DNA of 64,000 bases from Diacronema lutheri (Eukaryota; Haptophyta; Pavlovophyceae; Pavlovales; Pavlovaceae). Each line of letters opens with the position of its first letter. The first letter of the stretch is position 1. The stretch covers positions 1,674,001-1,738,000 of the forward strand of contig JAGTXO010000001.1 of NCBI GenBank assembly GCA_019448385.1, in the 5' to 3' direction. This document shows positions 20,408 through 30,932 of this stretch, one piece after another. Both the position numbers and the translations under genes were made by a program. The notes below the pieces were generated by a model, which saw only the letters and a list, made by a program, of their open reading frames with translations, was not told the DNA's origin and did not search any database.

Positions 20408-21833
20408 TTACTTGCCGCGGCGCGCGAGGAGGAGGCCGGTGGCCACGCCGACGAGGACGAGTCCGAGCGACGGTGCGTTGGTCATGAGCGCCGCCTTGGC
20501 CTTGCTGATGGCGGACGGCGCCGGCAGTTTGGTCGGCGGCACATTCGCGCACGCGGCAAACGCGCTCTCGTTGAGCGTGTTGCCAATGTCGAGCACGTAG
20601 CGCACGCCTGTGTCGTTGCCAGCGGCAAGGCTCTCAAAGACGCGGTTGAGCTCGGAGACGGGCACGACCTTGGTCTCCGGGTAGATCTTCTTGGAGGCGC
20701 ACAGGTCGACGACCTCCTGCGTCGTCTTGATCCCGCCAATCACCGAGCCGTGAATGCCCGTCCGGTTAAAAATGAGCGGTAGCTGGGGCACCGAGTGCGG
20801 CTGCGTGCACAGCCCGAGCGCGACGATGATGCCGGACACGTCGAGGAGCGGCAGGTAGGTCGTGATGTCGTGATTCGCGGAGATCGTGTCGAGGATCAGA
20901 TCGAGCGACTTACCCGCGGCGCGCACCTGCTCCGGGTCGCCGACAGCGACGTATGCGTCGGCGCCGATCGAGAGCGCGTACTTGCGCTTCGAGTCGTTGC
21001 GCGACAGCACAGTCACGTGGCAGCCAAGCGCCTTGGCGAGCTTGACGCCCATTGTGCCGAGGCCGCCGAGGCCGAGGATGGCAACGCGGGTCCCTGCCTT
21101 GGCGCCAAAATGCTTGAGCGGGTCGTACATGGTGATCGCCGCACACATGAGCGGCCCCGCCTTCTCGAGGGGGTAGTCCTTCGGGATCATGATGGCAAAC
21201 CGCTCGTGGATGACCATCTGGGACGAGTAGCCGCCGTACGTGGGCGCAGACTCAAAACCAGGCCCGTTGTTCGCGCGACCGTGCGTCGGCGCCGCGCCGT
21301 ACGTGAACGTGGCGCCCTTGACGCAGTACTGCTCCTCGCCCTTGTCGCAGTTCTTGCACGAGAGGCACGAGTCGACAAAGCAGCCAACGCCCACGTGATC
21401 GCCCGTGCGGAACTTGGTCACCTTGGCGCCCACGGCGACGCACACGCCCGCGAGCCTGGCGGCAGAGGCGCGAGCGCACCGAGTCAGCGGAGGACGCGGG
21501 AGCACAGCGGCGCGCGGGGTGGCACGAGTGCGCGCACTCGTGCCCCGGGACGATCGGGTAGATGCAGCCGCCCAAATCATTCAAGCTGAGGTGCAGGTCG
21601 GAGTGACACACGCCGCAGTACTTCATCTCTGGTCGAGGGACAAGACGTGTGGGCAGAGGCGCGCGCGGCCATCACGCGTGAGCGGACGCGAGTGCGTGGC
21701 CGAGCGCGCGATGCAAGCGCGGTGTACCAATATGCACGTCGTACTCGCCGAGCGGGCGGCGCTTGAAGGGCATCGGCTGGAAATTGCACGCCGGGTTGTG
21801 GCACGCCATCGCGAGCGCGTCGATGCCTGCCAT
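20408..21833 (-). CDS. Tail-anchored zinc-dependent alcohol dehydrogenase (CAD-like)
   Basis: Medium-chain dehydrogenase of 414 residues from three exons (21833-21728, 21628-21538, 21455-20408), all phases consistent. Catalytic zinc ligands are in YCGVCHSD and VPGHE (the E and following L are joined across intron 2). The structural zinc loop [15 protein letters not shown] and the Rossmann motif [14 protein letters not shown] are intact. The pattern is that of cinnamyl-alcohol-dehydrogenase/YahK-type NADPH aldehyde reductases. Unusually, the last 20 residues are hydrophobic with a basic end ([19 protein letters not shown]), a typical C-terminal tail anchor for ER, outer mitochondrial or peroxisomal membranes. 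Introns of 99 and 82 bp. Head-to-head with SARNP. Confidence 0.95.
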
Positions 21834-21994
21834 GGTCGCGCGGCGCTCGCTGAGATGCCGGATGCGTCCCCTGCCTCTCGTCGAGAGACCTCCGTTCCGG
21901 ACTCTTCCTTCCTCGGATCGCCAAGGAATCCGGGCCCGACCGACACCGCCATCATTTTTGGCGCGCAGCGCGGTTGCGCGGCGTTCACGCGGGA

Positions 21995-23145
21995 ATGACG
22001 ACCGCTGCGGACCTGTCCAAGCTCAAGGTGAGCGGCGGCGTGCGCGCGCGGCGCCCGCTGTGCAGCATCCGTGTCCACCCGCGCGCGGCGCGCGGCGCGC
22101 GGGCGCGCGTGGGTTCGCCACGCGCGGCGCGCGCGCTCGGCCTCGCTCGCGCATGCGGCCGGCGCACGCTCTCGCTCATCGCCCTCTCGTGGCCGCCCTC
22201 TGCGCCTCAGGTTGCCGAGCTGAAAGACATGCTCAAGGCCAAAAACCTGCCCACGAACGGCGTGAAGCAGGAACTAATCGATCGACTCATCGAGCCCGAC
22301 GGGGCCGCGGCGCCCTCTGAGCCGGAGGGCGACAAGCCCTCCGAGCCCGCGGCGGACGCGGCTCCCGCGGCGAAGCCTGCGGCCGCGAAGACGGCTGAGC
22401 AAGCGTCAAAGCCCGCCGTTGCGAAGGCGGGCGCGCCCGCGCCCGCTGCGGGTGCAGGTCGTGCGACTGCGCCCTCCGCCGCGGCGCCGTCGACTGCAGC
22501 TGCAGCAAAGGCGGGGACGGACGCGGCCGATGCCGATGCGGCCAAGGCGGCCAAGGTTCGCCGCGCCAGGCGCCGGCGCCGCGCGGATGCGCCACGCCTC
22601 GGCGCGCGCGCATCGCGCGTGGCTGTGCACCAATCCGCAGAAACTCGGGGCCCGTGCGCGCGCTCGGCTCACGCGCACCGACCGTGTGGGGCGCGTGCCC
22701 GCGTGCGCGCGCTGCGTGCGCGAGTCGCGCGCAGGCGGGCGCAGAGGAGGAGAAGCGGAAGATGCGGGCAAGTCGCTTTGGCGTGCCGCTCGTCGCGCCG
22801 GCGGTCGCCGACCCCGCGCTCGCCGAGAAGTTGGACAAGAGACAACAGCGCTTTGGCAAGGTTGCGCCCGATGGCGAAGAGCACGGCGCAGCTCCGCGGG
22901 CCGCGCTCTCGGCCGAGGAGCAGGCGAAGCTGGACGAGCGGAAGAAGCGATTTGGCGACGTGCAGGCCGAGCCCGCGCGCGCCGGCAAGCGCGTGCGCGC
23001 AGATGGCTCTGCTGCGGCGACCGCGCAGCCGGCTGCCGCAGCCAAGCCGACGGCCGCGGCCGCCGAAATGTCCGCCGAGATGAAGGCCAAGCTCGAGGAG
23101 CGCGCCAAGAAGTTTGGGCTTAACAAAGCGGGCGCGGTCTGCTGA
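21995..23145 (+). CDS. SARNP: SAP-domain ribonucleoprotein (SARNP/Tho1/CIP29 type)
   Basis: Three exons, 21995-22027, 22211-22555 and 22735-23145, give 262 residues. The SAP domain covers residues 5-40 (LKVAELKDMLKAKNLPTNG ... ELIDRLI) and is split by intron 1 after residue 11. An Ala/Pro-rich linker follows. The C-terminal third carries three copies of the RFG motif seen in SARNP/Tho1 (ASRFGV, KRQQRFGK, RKKRFGD) and ends near KKFGLNK. These proteins bind RNA and DNA and work with UAP56 and THO/TREX in mRNA packaging and export. Introns are 183 and 179 bp; the first donor is GTGAGC, the second GTTCGC. Converges on MCM7. Confidence 0.9.
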
Positions 23146-23298
23146 ACGTCTGTTGTGGCGCGCTCGCCCTCGAGCTCGGAGCCTTTGGACTGCCGGCCGC
23201 AGAGCAGAGAGCTCGTCACAGCTGTACTCCATCTTCGCCTAGGTCGCCGCGCAGCATTCCTACCCCTTGCCAGCGCGCATGTCCCCTGCCCCGCCCGC

Positions 23299-25796
23299 TC
23301 ATTCGTCGTCGACGGCCGGGTCAACGAGCTTGACCGAGTCGCGTCCGATGCGCATCCAGACGCCGAGGTCCGTGTACTCGTCAATTGTGCGGTTGACGTC
23401 CGCGGCGGTCGCGCCAATCGACGAGATGAGCTGTGGCATCACGTCGGCGATGGCGATCGAGTCGCCGCCGTTTGCGATCATCTGCTCGTTGATAATCTCG
23501 GCGACGCGCGTGACCATCTCTTGTGCCGATAGGCCTTCCTTCTCGTCGCGCCCGCCATGCACAGACTCCTGCGCGCACGGCGGCACGCGTGCGGGCACGC
23601 AGGCGGGCGCGATCAGCGCGTTGCCTTGTGCACTCCGCGACGGCCGCGCGGCGCGGGTCACGGCGCGGCCCGACGCGCGGCGCGCGCGCGTGCTTTTGAC
23701 ATCTCCATCAGCCTGCGCGCCTCCGCGACGTCCTCCTCGCCCACCTTGTCCGAGAAGCGCAGCCGCGCGAGCGCTTGCGCAAGCCGCAAGATCGCGAGGA
23801 GCGTGCGCGCCGACGTGAAGCACTCGGTCTTGGACGGATCGAGCGCGTCCTGCACGCAGCGCGAGTGGTGGCGGCACGCGGCGCGCGGCGCGGCGCGCGC
23901 GTGAGCGTGCGCGCCGCGCCGCGCGGCGCGCGTGCTTTGCGGCGCGGCGCACTGCGCGCGCCGCTCCACCTTCTGCCGCAGCGCAACGTATTCGTCGACG
24001 ATGTGCTCGGTGAGCTCGGGCGGGACGGCGGGCGAGTAGCGCTTCGCCGCGCAGACGTAGGCGCGGACTGTCTTCGCGTCGAGCGCTTCAAAGTCCATCG
24101 GCGGGTGCGACGAGTGGCGGTGCACGTACGTGACGTGCTCGGCGAGCGCGAGGTCGCGCGCCAGGTCGGGCTTGTCGCGGATGAGCCACATCAGATCGAA
24201 GCGTGACAGGAGGGCGGCGGGCATGTTGATGTTCTCCGACACCGACTTGCTCGGGTTGTACCGCGACCACGCGTGGTTTGCGGCCGCGAGCACGGACGTG
24301 CGCGCGTTGAGCGTCGTGGTGATGCCCGCCTTCGCGATCGAGACGGTCTGCTGCTCCATCACCTCGTGGATCGCGGTGCGGTCGGCGTCCTCCATCTTGT
24401 CGAACTCGTCGATGCAGCACACGCCCATGTCCGCGAGCACGAGCGCGCCGCCCTCAAGGACCGCCTCGCCCGTCTGCGTGTCGCGCGTGACGGCTGCGGT
24501 CAGGCCGACGCCCGACGAGCCCTTGCCGGTCGTGTACACGCTGCGCGGCGCGATGTGCGAGACATGCTTGAGGAGCTGCGACTTGGCGACGCCGGGGTCG
24601 CCCATCAGGCACACGTTGATGTCGCCGCGGATGCGCATGCCGTCGCTCGTCGTGTTGGTCACGCCGCCGACGAGGAGAAGGAGGAGCGCCTTCTTGACAT
24701 CGTCGTGCGCGAAGATCTCGGGCGCGATCGACCGGCCGAGCTTCTCGTACACGTTGCCGTCGGCGGCGATGTCGGCGACCTGGGCGGCCATCTCGGCAGC
24801 CGCCGCCTCGTCCGTGTGCGACTTCTTGTGCTGCGTGATCGACGCCGCCTCGACGAACGTGTCGGCAATGAGGCCGGCGCGCAGCCCGCGCTGCCCCTCG
24901 TACGGCACGGGCAGGAACACGCCCGTCACACTCACCACGTCGCCGGCCGAGCACTTGCGCGCGCTCTCGCCGTAGGCGTGGATCGTGATCGCGCGCGGGA
25001 TGTGCCCGACCGGCACCTGGTCCGCCTCCTCCTGCAGCCGCACCTCCTGGAAGGGCACGAAAACGGAGCCGCGCGTCTGCATGCGCAGCTTGCCGTTCGT
25101 CCGGTTGTGCTCGCAGTTGCTCGACGGGCACTTGAAGAGCGGCATAAAGTTGCGCGCGGTGACCTCCTGGTAGACCTCAAAGCCGCACTGGTCGCATGTG
25201 TACGTCGCCACCTGCAGCTGCGGCTTGACCGCCGTGACGCGCGTGACGATGCCCTTCACGGTGAGGAGGCTGCCAATGTGCGCCGACAGCACGCGCCGGA
25301 GAGGCACGCTCTTGTCGCCCTCGCGCGCAAGGAGCACGACCTGGTAGCGGCGCGTGAGGGCGGGCGGGAACTCGTCGTCCTCGACCTGCGCCGCACCGTC
25401 GTCGCCCTCGCCATTCGCCGCGCGCTCCGCGCGCGCACGGTCGCGCTTGTCCTCGCGCAGGTTGCGCATCACGTCCGCGGCACCGTCGTGCCGGCTGAAG
25501 TCCGTCGCGCGCAGCGCGAGAAGGACGCGGTCGATCGCGCGCGAGATGATGTCGACATACCGGCGCGCGTTGGTGCGGATGCGCTCGCATAGCTCGGGCC
25601 CCGCTCGCTCCCAATCGTTGATGTCGTCCAGGTCGACCTCGACCACGCGCGACGCGCGGTTCTTCACCTTCTGCAGCAGCTCGGCATACTTGAACGTCTC
25701 CATCATGTCGTCGTTCTCCTCGCGATACTCGCGGAAGAAGTCGTACAGCACATCCTCGTCCGCCTTGTAGTCCGCGTACTCGGCCGGCCCCGACAT
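23299..25796 (-). CDS. MCM7: DNA replication licensing factor MCM7
   Basis: Subunit of the MCM2-7 replicative helicase. Three exons, 25796-23970, 23849-23694 and 23568-23299, give 750 residues. The N-terminal zinc motif CDQC ... CPSSNC is near residues 200-225. The AAA+ core has Walker A GDPGVAKSQLLK near 398, Walker B CCIDEFDKM near 460 and the arginine finger LLSRFDLMW near 529. After the core, TSARTLLAILRLAQALARLRF and RLMEMSK match the MCM7 lid. The last exon encodes a winged-helix tail ending VDPAVDDE. Intron 2 (23693-23569) starts with GC. Start placed at MSGPAEY although the frame is open 5' of it. Confidence 0.97.
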
Positions 25797-26187
25797 GTCG
25801 CCCGCGCGAGCGGCTCGGCTCGCAGGCCGGGTGCGAGTCGCTGCGCGCGGCGCGGCCGGCGTGCGCGCGAGAGCGGCGGCGGCGGCGCGAGCGCAGCGTG
25901 AGCGCGCGCGCGCGCAGTGCGCGCAAAGGTTCGGCCGGCGCGCCGCGCCGTCCGTCCCGCGGCGGGCGGCGGCTGCCGCACGCGCACGCGCGCGCACCCC
26001 GTGCGCTCCACCCCCTTGTTGGGCGCGAGAACCGCAGCGGGAGCGCGGGAAAGGGCAGAGGTGGACTCTTGTGACCCGGACTCATCCGGCCTCAGAGAAA
26101 CTAGGGTACAGTAGGCCAAACCCTGCGGCTCGCACGCCATCGCCCATCCTTGCGCGCCTGCCTGCGCACGCCTCTGCGGCCCACGGC

Positions 26188-29100
26188 ATGAGCACGGAGG
26201 GCAAGCGGGGTCCTCCGGCCGGGGCGGGGGCGCAACACCGCATACAGTTGGCAGATCAAGCCGCGTGGGGCGACGAGGTGCTCCCACCTGCGCATGGCAG
26301 GCCGGACACGTGCGCGCCGCTCCAACAGGCACCGTCGCGCGACGGGCGAGGCGCGGGCGGCGCAACGATCGAGCCGGGCCGCCGCCTCGATGCCGTGAGT
26401 GTGATTCGCTCGCCCAGCATCGAACCGCTGCTTGTCCCCTCCTCGCCGCGCGCCGCCCTCCTCTCGCCGATCAAGCCGCGGTTTGGCATCACCGACGTGG
26501 ACGATCCGGCGATCGTGCGCACGCTCGAGTTGGGCGAGCCGCAGCCACGCGCGCTGCCCGTGGCGGATGCGATCGACGAACCCGAGATGGCCACGCGCGT
26601 CGGTCCTGACTTCCAGGCGGACGTGCCCGCCTACCTGGGCCGGCGCGACGAGCACGCGCCGCTGACGCCCGACGCCGAGGGCGCGCCTGCCGCTGAGCCC
26701 GAGCTCGTGTGGGCGCCGCATTTTGAGGGCGTGATCCGCGACCTTTCGCGCTTGCCACCGCGCGCCGAGATTGAGCGGTACGAGGAGCTCCGCCGCCGCC
26801 AGCAGAAGCCGTGCGGCATCCCTGGCTGCCTGCTGCATGACAAGCACCCAGGGCCGCATGTCTTCCCCGAGCCGAGCGGGAAACGGCGGGGCAAAGCGCC
26901 GTGGCGGGTGCGCGCGCGCGCACGCGCGCGCGACGGGCGCACGGCGCTAGCGCGAACTTGCGCAGCGGACGCGCGCCACGCGCCGCACGCCGGCGCCGGC
27001 TGATCGGCGAGCGCCCAGCGCGCGCGCCGCGCCGCCGTGCGCGCGCCCCACACCCCGCAGGGCTCGCCCCGCCCACTCGTGCCGCCAGCGCTGCCAAAGC
27101 CGAAGAGCGCGCCGCGCCGCGCGGAGAGCCTCGACGGTTCGGGCGAGGACGAGAGCGGCGAATCCGACCGCTCGTCCGTCTCCGACGATGACGACGACGA
27201 GCAGCCGGCGGGCACGCGACTCAACGCTGACCGCGCGGCGGCGCGCGAGGCGCGCGAAATGGCGCGCGGCGCGCGCGGGCGCAAGCGCGAACGCCAGCAG
27301 CTCAACTACCGCGCATTTGGCGGGATCATGCCGCGCGGCGCGGCGGTGAGCGAGGGCGCAACGACGATGGCGCTCTTGGCGGCCAAGGCGGCCAAGGGCG
27401 ACACTTCTGACAGGCACAACGTTGGGTTGATGCGCAGGGCAAGCAGTCGGCATGACGACGATGATGACGACAGCAGGTACGAACGCGTGCCCGTGCGTAA
27501 CACGCGCACGGGCGCGATCGTGCGCGGCCGGCTAGCTCCGATGCGTCTCAACGTGGCCGCCTACCTCGAGCGTTACCCCGAGTGCGAGCTGCTCGTACAC
27601 GCCGACGATCAGGCCGCCACCGCAGCCGCCGCAGCCGCCGCGGCGAACGCCAGCGCCAGCGCGGGCGCGGGCGCGGACGCGGACGCGGGCGCGGACGCGG
27701 GCGCAGGCGCAGGCGGTAGGCGCGGGCGCGGGCGCGGGCGCGGCGCGGGCGGCGGGCGCGGGCGCGGGCGGTGGGGTAGTCGCACGGCACTGCGCGAGCA
27801 GAGCGCCCCGTCAGACGACGAGAGCGACGACGCGCGCACGGACGACGACGTGGCGCGCGCCGGCAACGGCGACGGCGACGGCTGCAGCTCGGACGGCGAT
27901 GAGGGCACGAGTAACGATGGCGACCGGCGCGAGCGCGCAGACGGCGGCTCGTCGGCGAGCACTTCGGCAGACGAGGACGAGGCTGCGGACGGCGCGCTTG
28001 GTCAGGGCGCCGAAATGACCCAGGAGCGCGTCAACGAGCTCTTTGCGATTGGCAGCCGCGTGTGCGCCTACCCCGGTATGCTCGCCTAACGCGTGCGCCG
28101 CGCGCCGCCGCGGAGCGCGGCCGGCGCGCGCGCTGACCGCCGACCGCGCGGCGTGCGCGCCGGCGTGCGGCGCGCAGGGTGCTGCAAGATCTACGCTTCG
28201 ACCGACGGCGTGCGCAAGCACGCGAAGCGGTGCCACATGGCGTGGGTGCTCGAGCGCGACCGCGAGAAGGAGGGCGTCTGGCTCGAGCCCATGCCGTCGG
28301 CAGCCGACCCGCAGCTCTACGGCGGCGGCACGCAGGCGCATCCGGCCAAGAAGCACGGCCAGCGCGCGGCGGGTACCCTCAGCGCGTACCCATCGCGCCG
28401 CAGCTGCGCCATCGTGCCGTGGACGCTCGCAGATAAGCGCGCGCGTGCCGACCGCGACCGGCAGCAAATTTGGCCGCCTGGCCGGGAAGAGTGGCTGTCG
28501 CTTGCGCTGCTCGATGCGTCGGGCTGGTTGCTCCAGCCGGGGCTGCACGTGCACACGCACGCGCTTGACGGGCCGCTCGCCAAGCGCCCGCGCCCGGACG
28601 ACTCGTCCTCCGCCGCCGCCGCCGCCGCGCACCTGCTGCTGCACGAGCCGTGCGCGACGTTGAATGGCGGGTCGGGCTCGGCGCACACGCCGCGCACCGG
28701 ACCGGACGCGCACGGCGAGTGGGCGCTGCCCGTGCCGCTCGGTACCGTCGACTCGGTGCGCGCGCCCGCCGCCGACTCGGCCGACGGCTCGTCCACGTGG
28801 GACGAGGTGGCAACGGGCGGCTCGCCTCGGGCGTACACCTCGCCGCGGGCGGCCGCCGATCGGCCCAAGCGGCCGTCGGCGCCGGTGCCCGGATCGCGCG
28901 CGCAGCTGCCGGGCCTGTGGCCCGATTGCCGCCCGCTGCCGCCGCTCGACCGCCCGTTGCGGCCTCTCGTGAGCCGCGTGCAGCACGTGGCGAGCCGCGC
29001 CGCGCGCATGGCGCTGCACGAGCTCCTCGCGACGCCCGCGCTGCGCCAGCTCTACTTTGCCGCGGCCGGGCATGCCGCCCCGCAGCCGCTGCAGCTGACA

Positions 29101-29211
29101 CGCGACACGCAGCCGCTGCACGCGCGCCCCGACCAGTTGGTGCGCCTTGTCTACTGGCGGCGGCGCGCGTCGGAGCCGGCGCGTTGCAAGGGGGACGGCG
29201 GCGGCGCGTGA
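26188..29211 (+). CDS. Large C2H2 zinc-finger protein, unassigned
   Basis: Three exons, 26188-26907, 27061-28075 and 28178-29211, join to 922 residues. Intron 2 splits a single C2H2 finger exactly: joined, it reads CAYPGCCKIYASTDGVRKHAKRCH, with Cys-x4-Cys and His-x4-His spacing, followed by MAWV as in KHxxxxHPEW-type fingers of algal proteins. Exon 1 ends with a second Cys/His cluster (CGIPGCLLHDKHPGPH). The middle is acidic and contains Gly/Ala/Asp and Gly-Arg repeats encoded by a GC-rich hexamer-like tract (about 27640-27780). A helical block RLNVAAYLERYPECELL precedes it. Probably a nuclear DNA- or RNA-binding regulator. Head-to-head with MCM7, 391 bp apart. Confidence 0.78.
27640..27780. 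repeat. GC-rich low-complexity tract within C2H2 gene
   Basis: Imperfect repeats of gcgggc, gcggac and gcaggc units encode alternating Ser/Ala, Gly/Ala/Asp and Gly-Arg stretches. The reading frame stays open across it. Confidence 0.8.
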
Positions 29212-29383
29212 AATGCTTGCGGATGTGACGCGCAGCGACGCGTGGACGGATGCCGCGCACGCGACGCCCGCCGCTCCCCCCCGACGCGCTGAAGGCGGAG
29301 GGCTCGTGCGCGCGCACGCCGCGCGCCGCGCGCTGTCAATGCTCGAGTCGAGTCGAGCCACAAACCCCCATACAGCATGGGAA

Positions 29384-30862
29384 ATGGCGGCGGTCGGCGC
29401 GATGATCATCCGTATAGTGTCGATCCTCCAGCTCGTGGCGCGCTGCGCCACGGGCGTGACCACGCCGCGATGGGTCGGCTCGTCTGACGGGTGCTCATGT
29501 TGGGCTGAGCCCGACCTCTGCGAGCTCAGCCCGACCTGCATCTTCACCGCGACGCCGTACGAGGCCGCCACAGCGAACACGCGCGCCGCCGCGCCCGTCC
29601 CCGCAACGTGCGAGCCGGCGCACATAGTACTCGTCGCGCGGCACGGCTCGCGGTACATGACCAAGGGCACGAGCGGGCAGATGGGACGGCTCGTCGCGAC
29701 GCTGCGCACCGCCGCGCGCGCGGACGCCGCGGCCGCGCCGTTGCCGCCCTTCGTCGAGCGCTGGGCGCCGACGCCGCATCCGCCGGGCGCGCTCGCGCCG
29801 CTCGGCGAGCTCGAGCTCGGCGCGCTCGGCGCGCGCCTGCGCGCGTTGCTCGGCCCGGCTACGCTCGTGCGTGGTCGCGCGCAGGTGCGCTGGACCAGCT
29901 CAAATCGTACTCGCGCCTCCGCAAACGCGTTCCTCGCGCCGTTTGCGCAACGCGAGCGCGGCGCGGCCGCATGGCTGCTCGCGCGCGGCATGGCGGACGA
30001 TCCGCTGCTGCGCTTCTTCGACGCGTGCCCGCGCTACGAGCGCTCGCTGCGGAGCGAGGCGACAATGGCCGCGGCCGACGCGTTCGCCGCCGGCGCCGAA
30101 ATGACCGCCGCTCGGCGTGCGCTCGGCGACGCGCTCGGGCTGGCGCCCGCCGCGGCGCCGCTGCTCTCGGCCGAGGACGTCGTGCTCGTCGCCAAGGCGT
30201 GCGCGCTCGAGCTGATCCTCTCGCACGGCTGCGACGCGGCCGACTGGTGCGCGCTCCTCATGCGCGCACCGCCCGCGCTCAGCGCTTCCGGCCAGCTCGA
30301 GGACGTGCGCAAATACTTTGAGCGCGGGCCGGGCGTCGCGCTCAACTTTATGCTTTCCACGGAGCTCGTGCGGCACATCTTCGCGCGCCTCGCTGCTGCA
30401 GCCGCGCCGGTGCACGGCGACGGCTTTGGCGCCGACTTGCTCTTTGCGCACGCCGAGACGTTGCTTCCGCTCCTCGCGGCGCTCGGCCTGCCCGCCGCCT
30501 CGCTCCCACGATCGCACGGCGCGCGCCGGTCTGGCGCGTACCCAAATGGGACGTGTGCTCTGAGCCCGTACGCGGCCAACCTCGCACTCATCCTGTACCG
30601 CTGCAGCGCGCAAGGCGCGCCGGCCGAGCAGCTGCGCGTGCTGCTCAACGAGCGCGACGTTGTCGGCGAGCTCGACGGCTGCTCGCCGGGCGCGACCCTC
30701 TGCCCGCTGCGCGCCGTCGCCGGCGGCGCGCGCGTGCGCGACGCGCTTGCGCGATACGGCTATGCGAGCGTCTCCGACATGTGCGCAGACGACGACCAGT
30801 ACGCAAGCAGCAGCCAGCACGAGGAGCAGACGCTTGCTTCACAGCATTTGGACGCCATGTAG
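29384..30862 (+). CDS. MINPP1: Multiple inositol polyphosphate phosphatase (MINPP1-type phytase)
   Basis: Histidine-acid phosphatase that removes phosphates from inositol phosphates in the secretory pathway. Intronless, 492 residues from the ATG at 29384, chosen because it is followed by a signal peptide (about residues 1-24, hydrophobic, ending VARCATG); the frame is open back to 29147 but that would overlap the previous gene. The catalytic RHG motif is LVARHGSRYMT near residue 85. The proton donor is HAE (FAHAETLLPLL) near residue 355, the variant that marks MINPP rather than HD-type acid phosphatases. Cys pairs and NGT/NRT glycosylation sites fit secretion. Converges on TAF6, 70 bp between stops. 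Confidence 0.92.
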   Translation: MAAVGAMIIRIVSILQLVARCATGVTTPRWVGSSDGCSCWAEPDLCELSPTCIFTATPYEAATANTRAAAPVPATCEPAHIVLVARHGSRYMTKGTSGQMGRLVATLRTAARADAAAAPLPPFVERWAPTPHPPGALAPLGELELGALGARLRALLGPATLVRGRAQVRWTSSNRTRASANAFLAPFAQRERGAAAWLLARGMADDPLLRFFDACPRYERSLRSEATMAAADAFAAGAEMTAARRALGDALGLAPAAAPLLSAEDVVLVAKACALELILSHGCDAADWCALLMRAPPALSASGQLEDVRKYFERGPGVALNFMLSTELVRHIFARLAAAAAPVHGDGFGADLLFAHAETLLPLLAALGLPAASLPRSHGARRSGAYPNGTCALSPYAANLALILYRCSAQGAPAEQLRVLLNERDVVGELDGCSPGATLCPLRAVAGGARVRDALARYGYASVSDMCADDDQYASSSQHEEQTLASQHLDAM

Positions 30863-30932
30863 CCAGCTGGGCGCACGGGTCTCAAGCACCGGCTGCACAG
30901 GACTTGGAAGGGAGCCCGCACGGGCACCTGGA

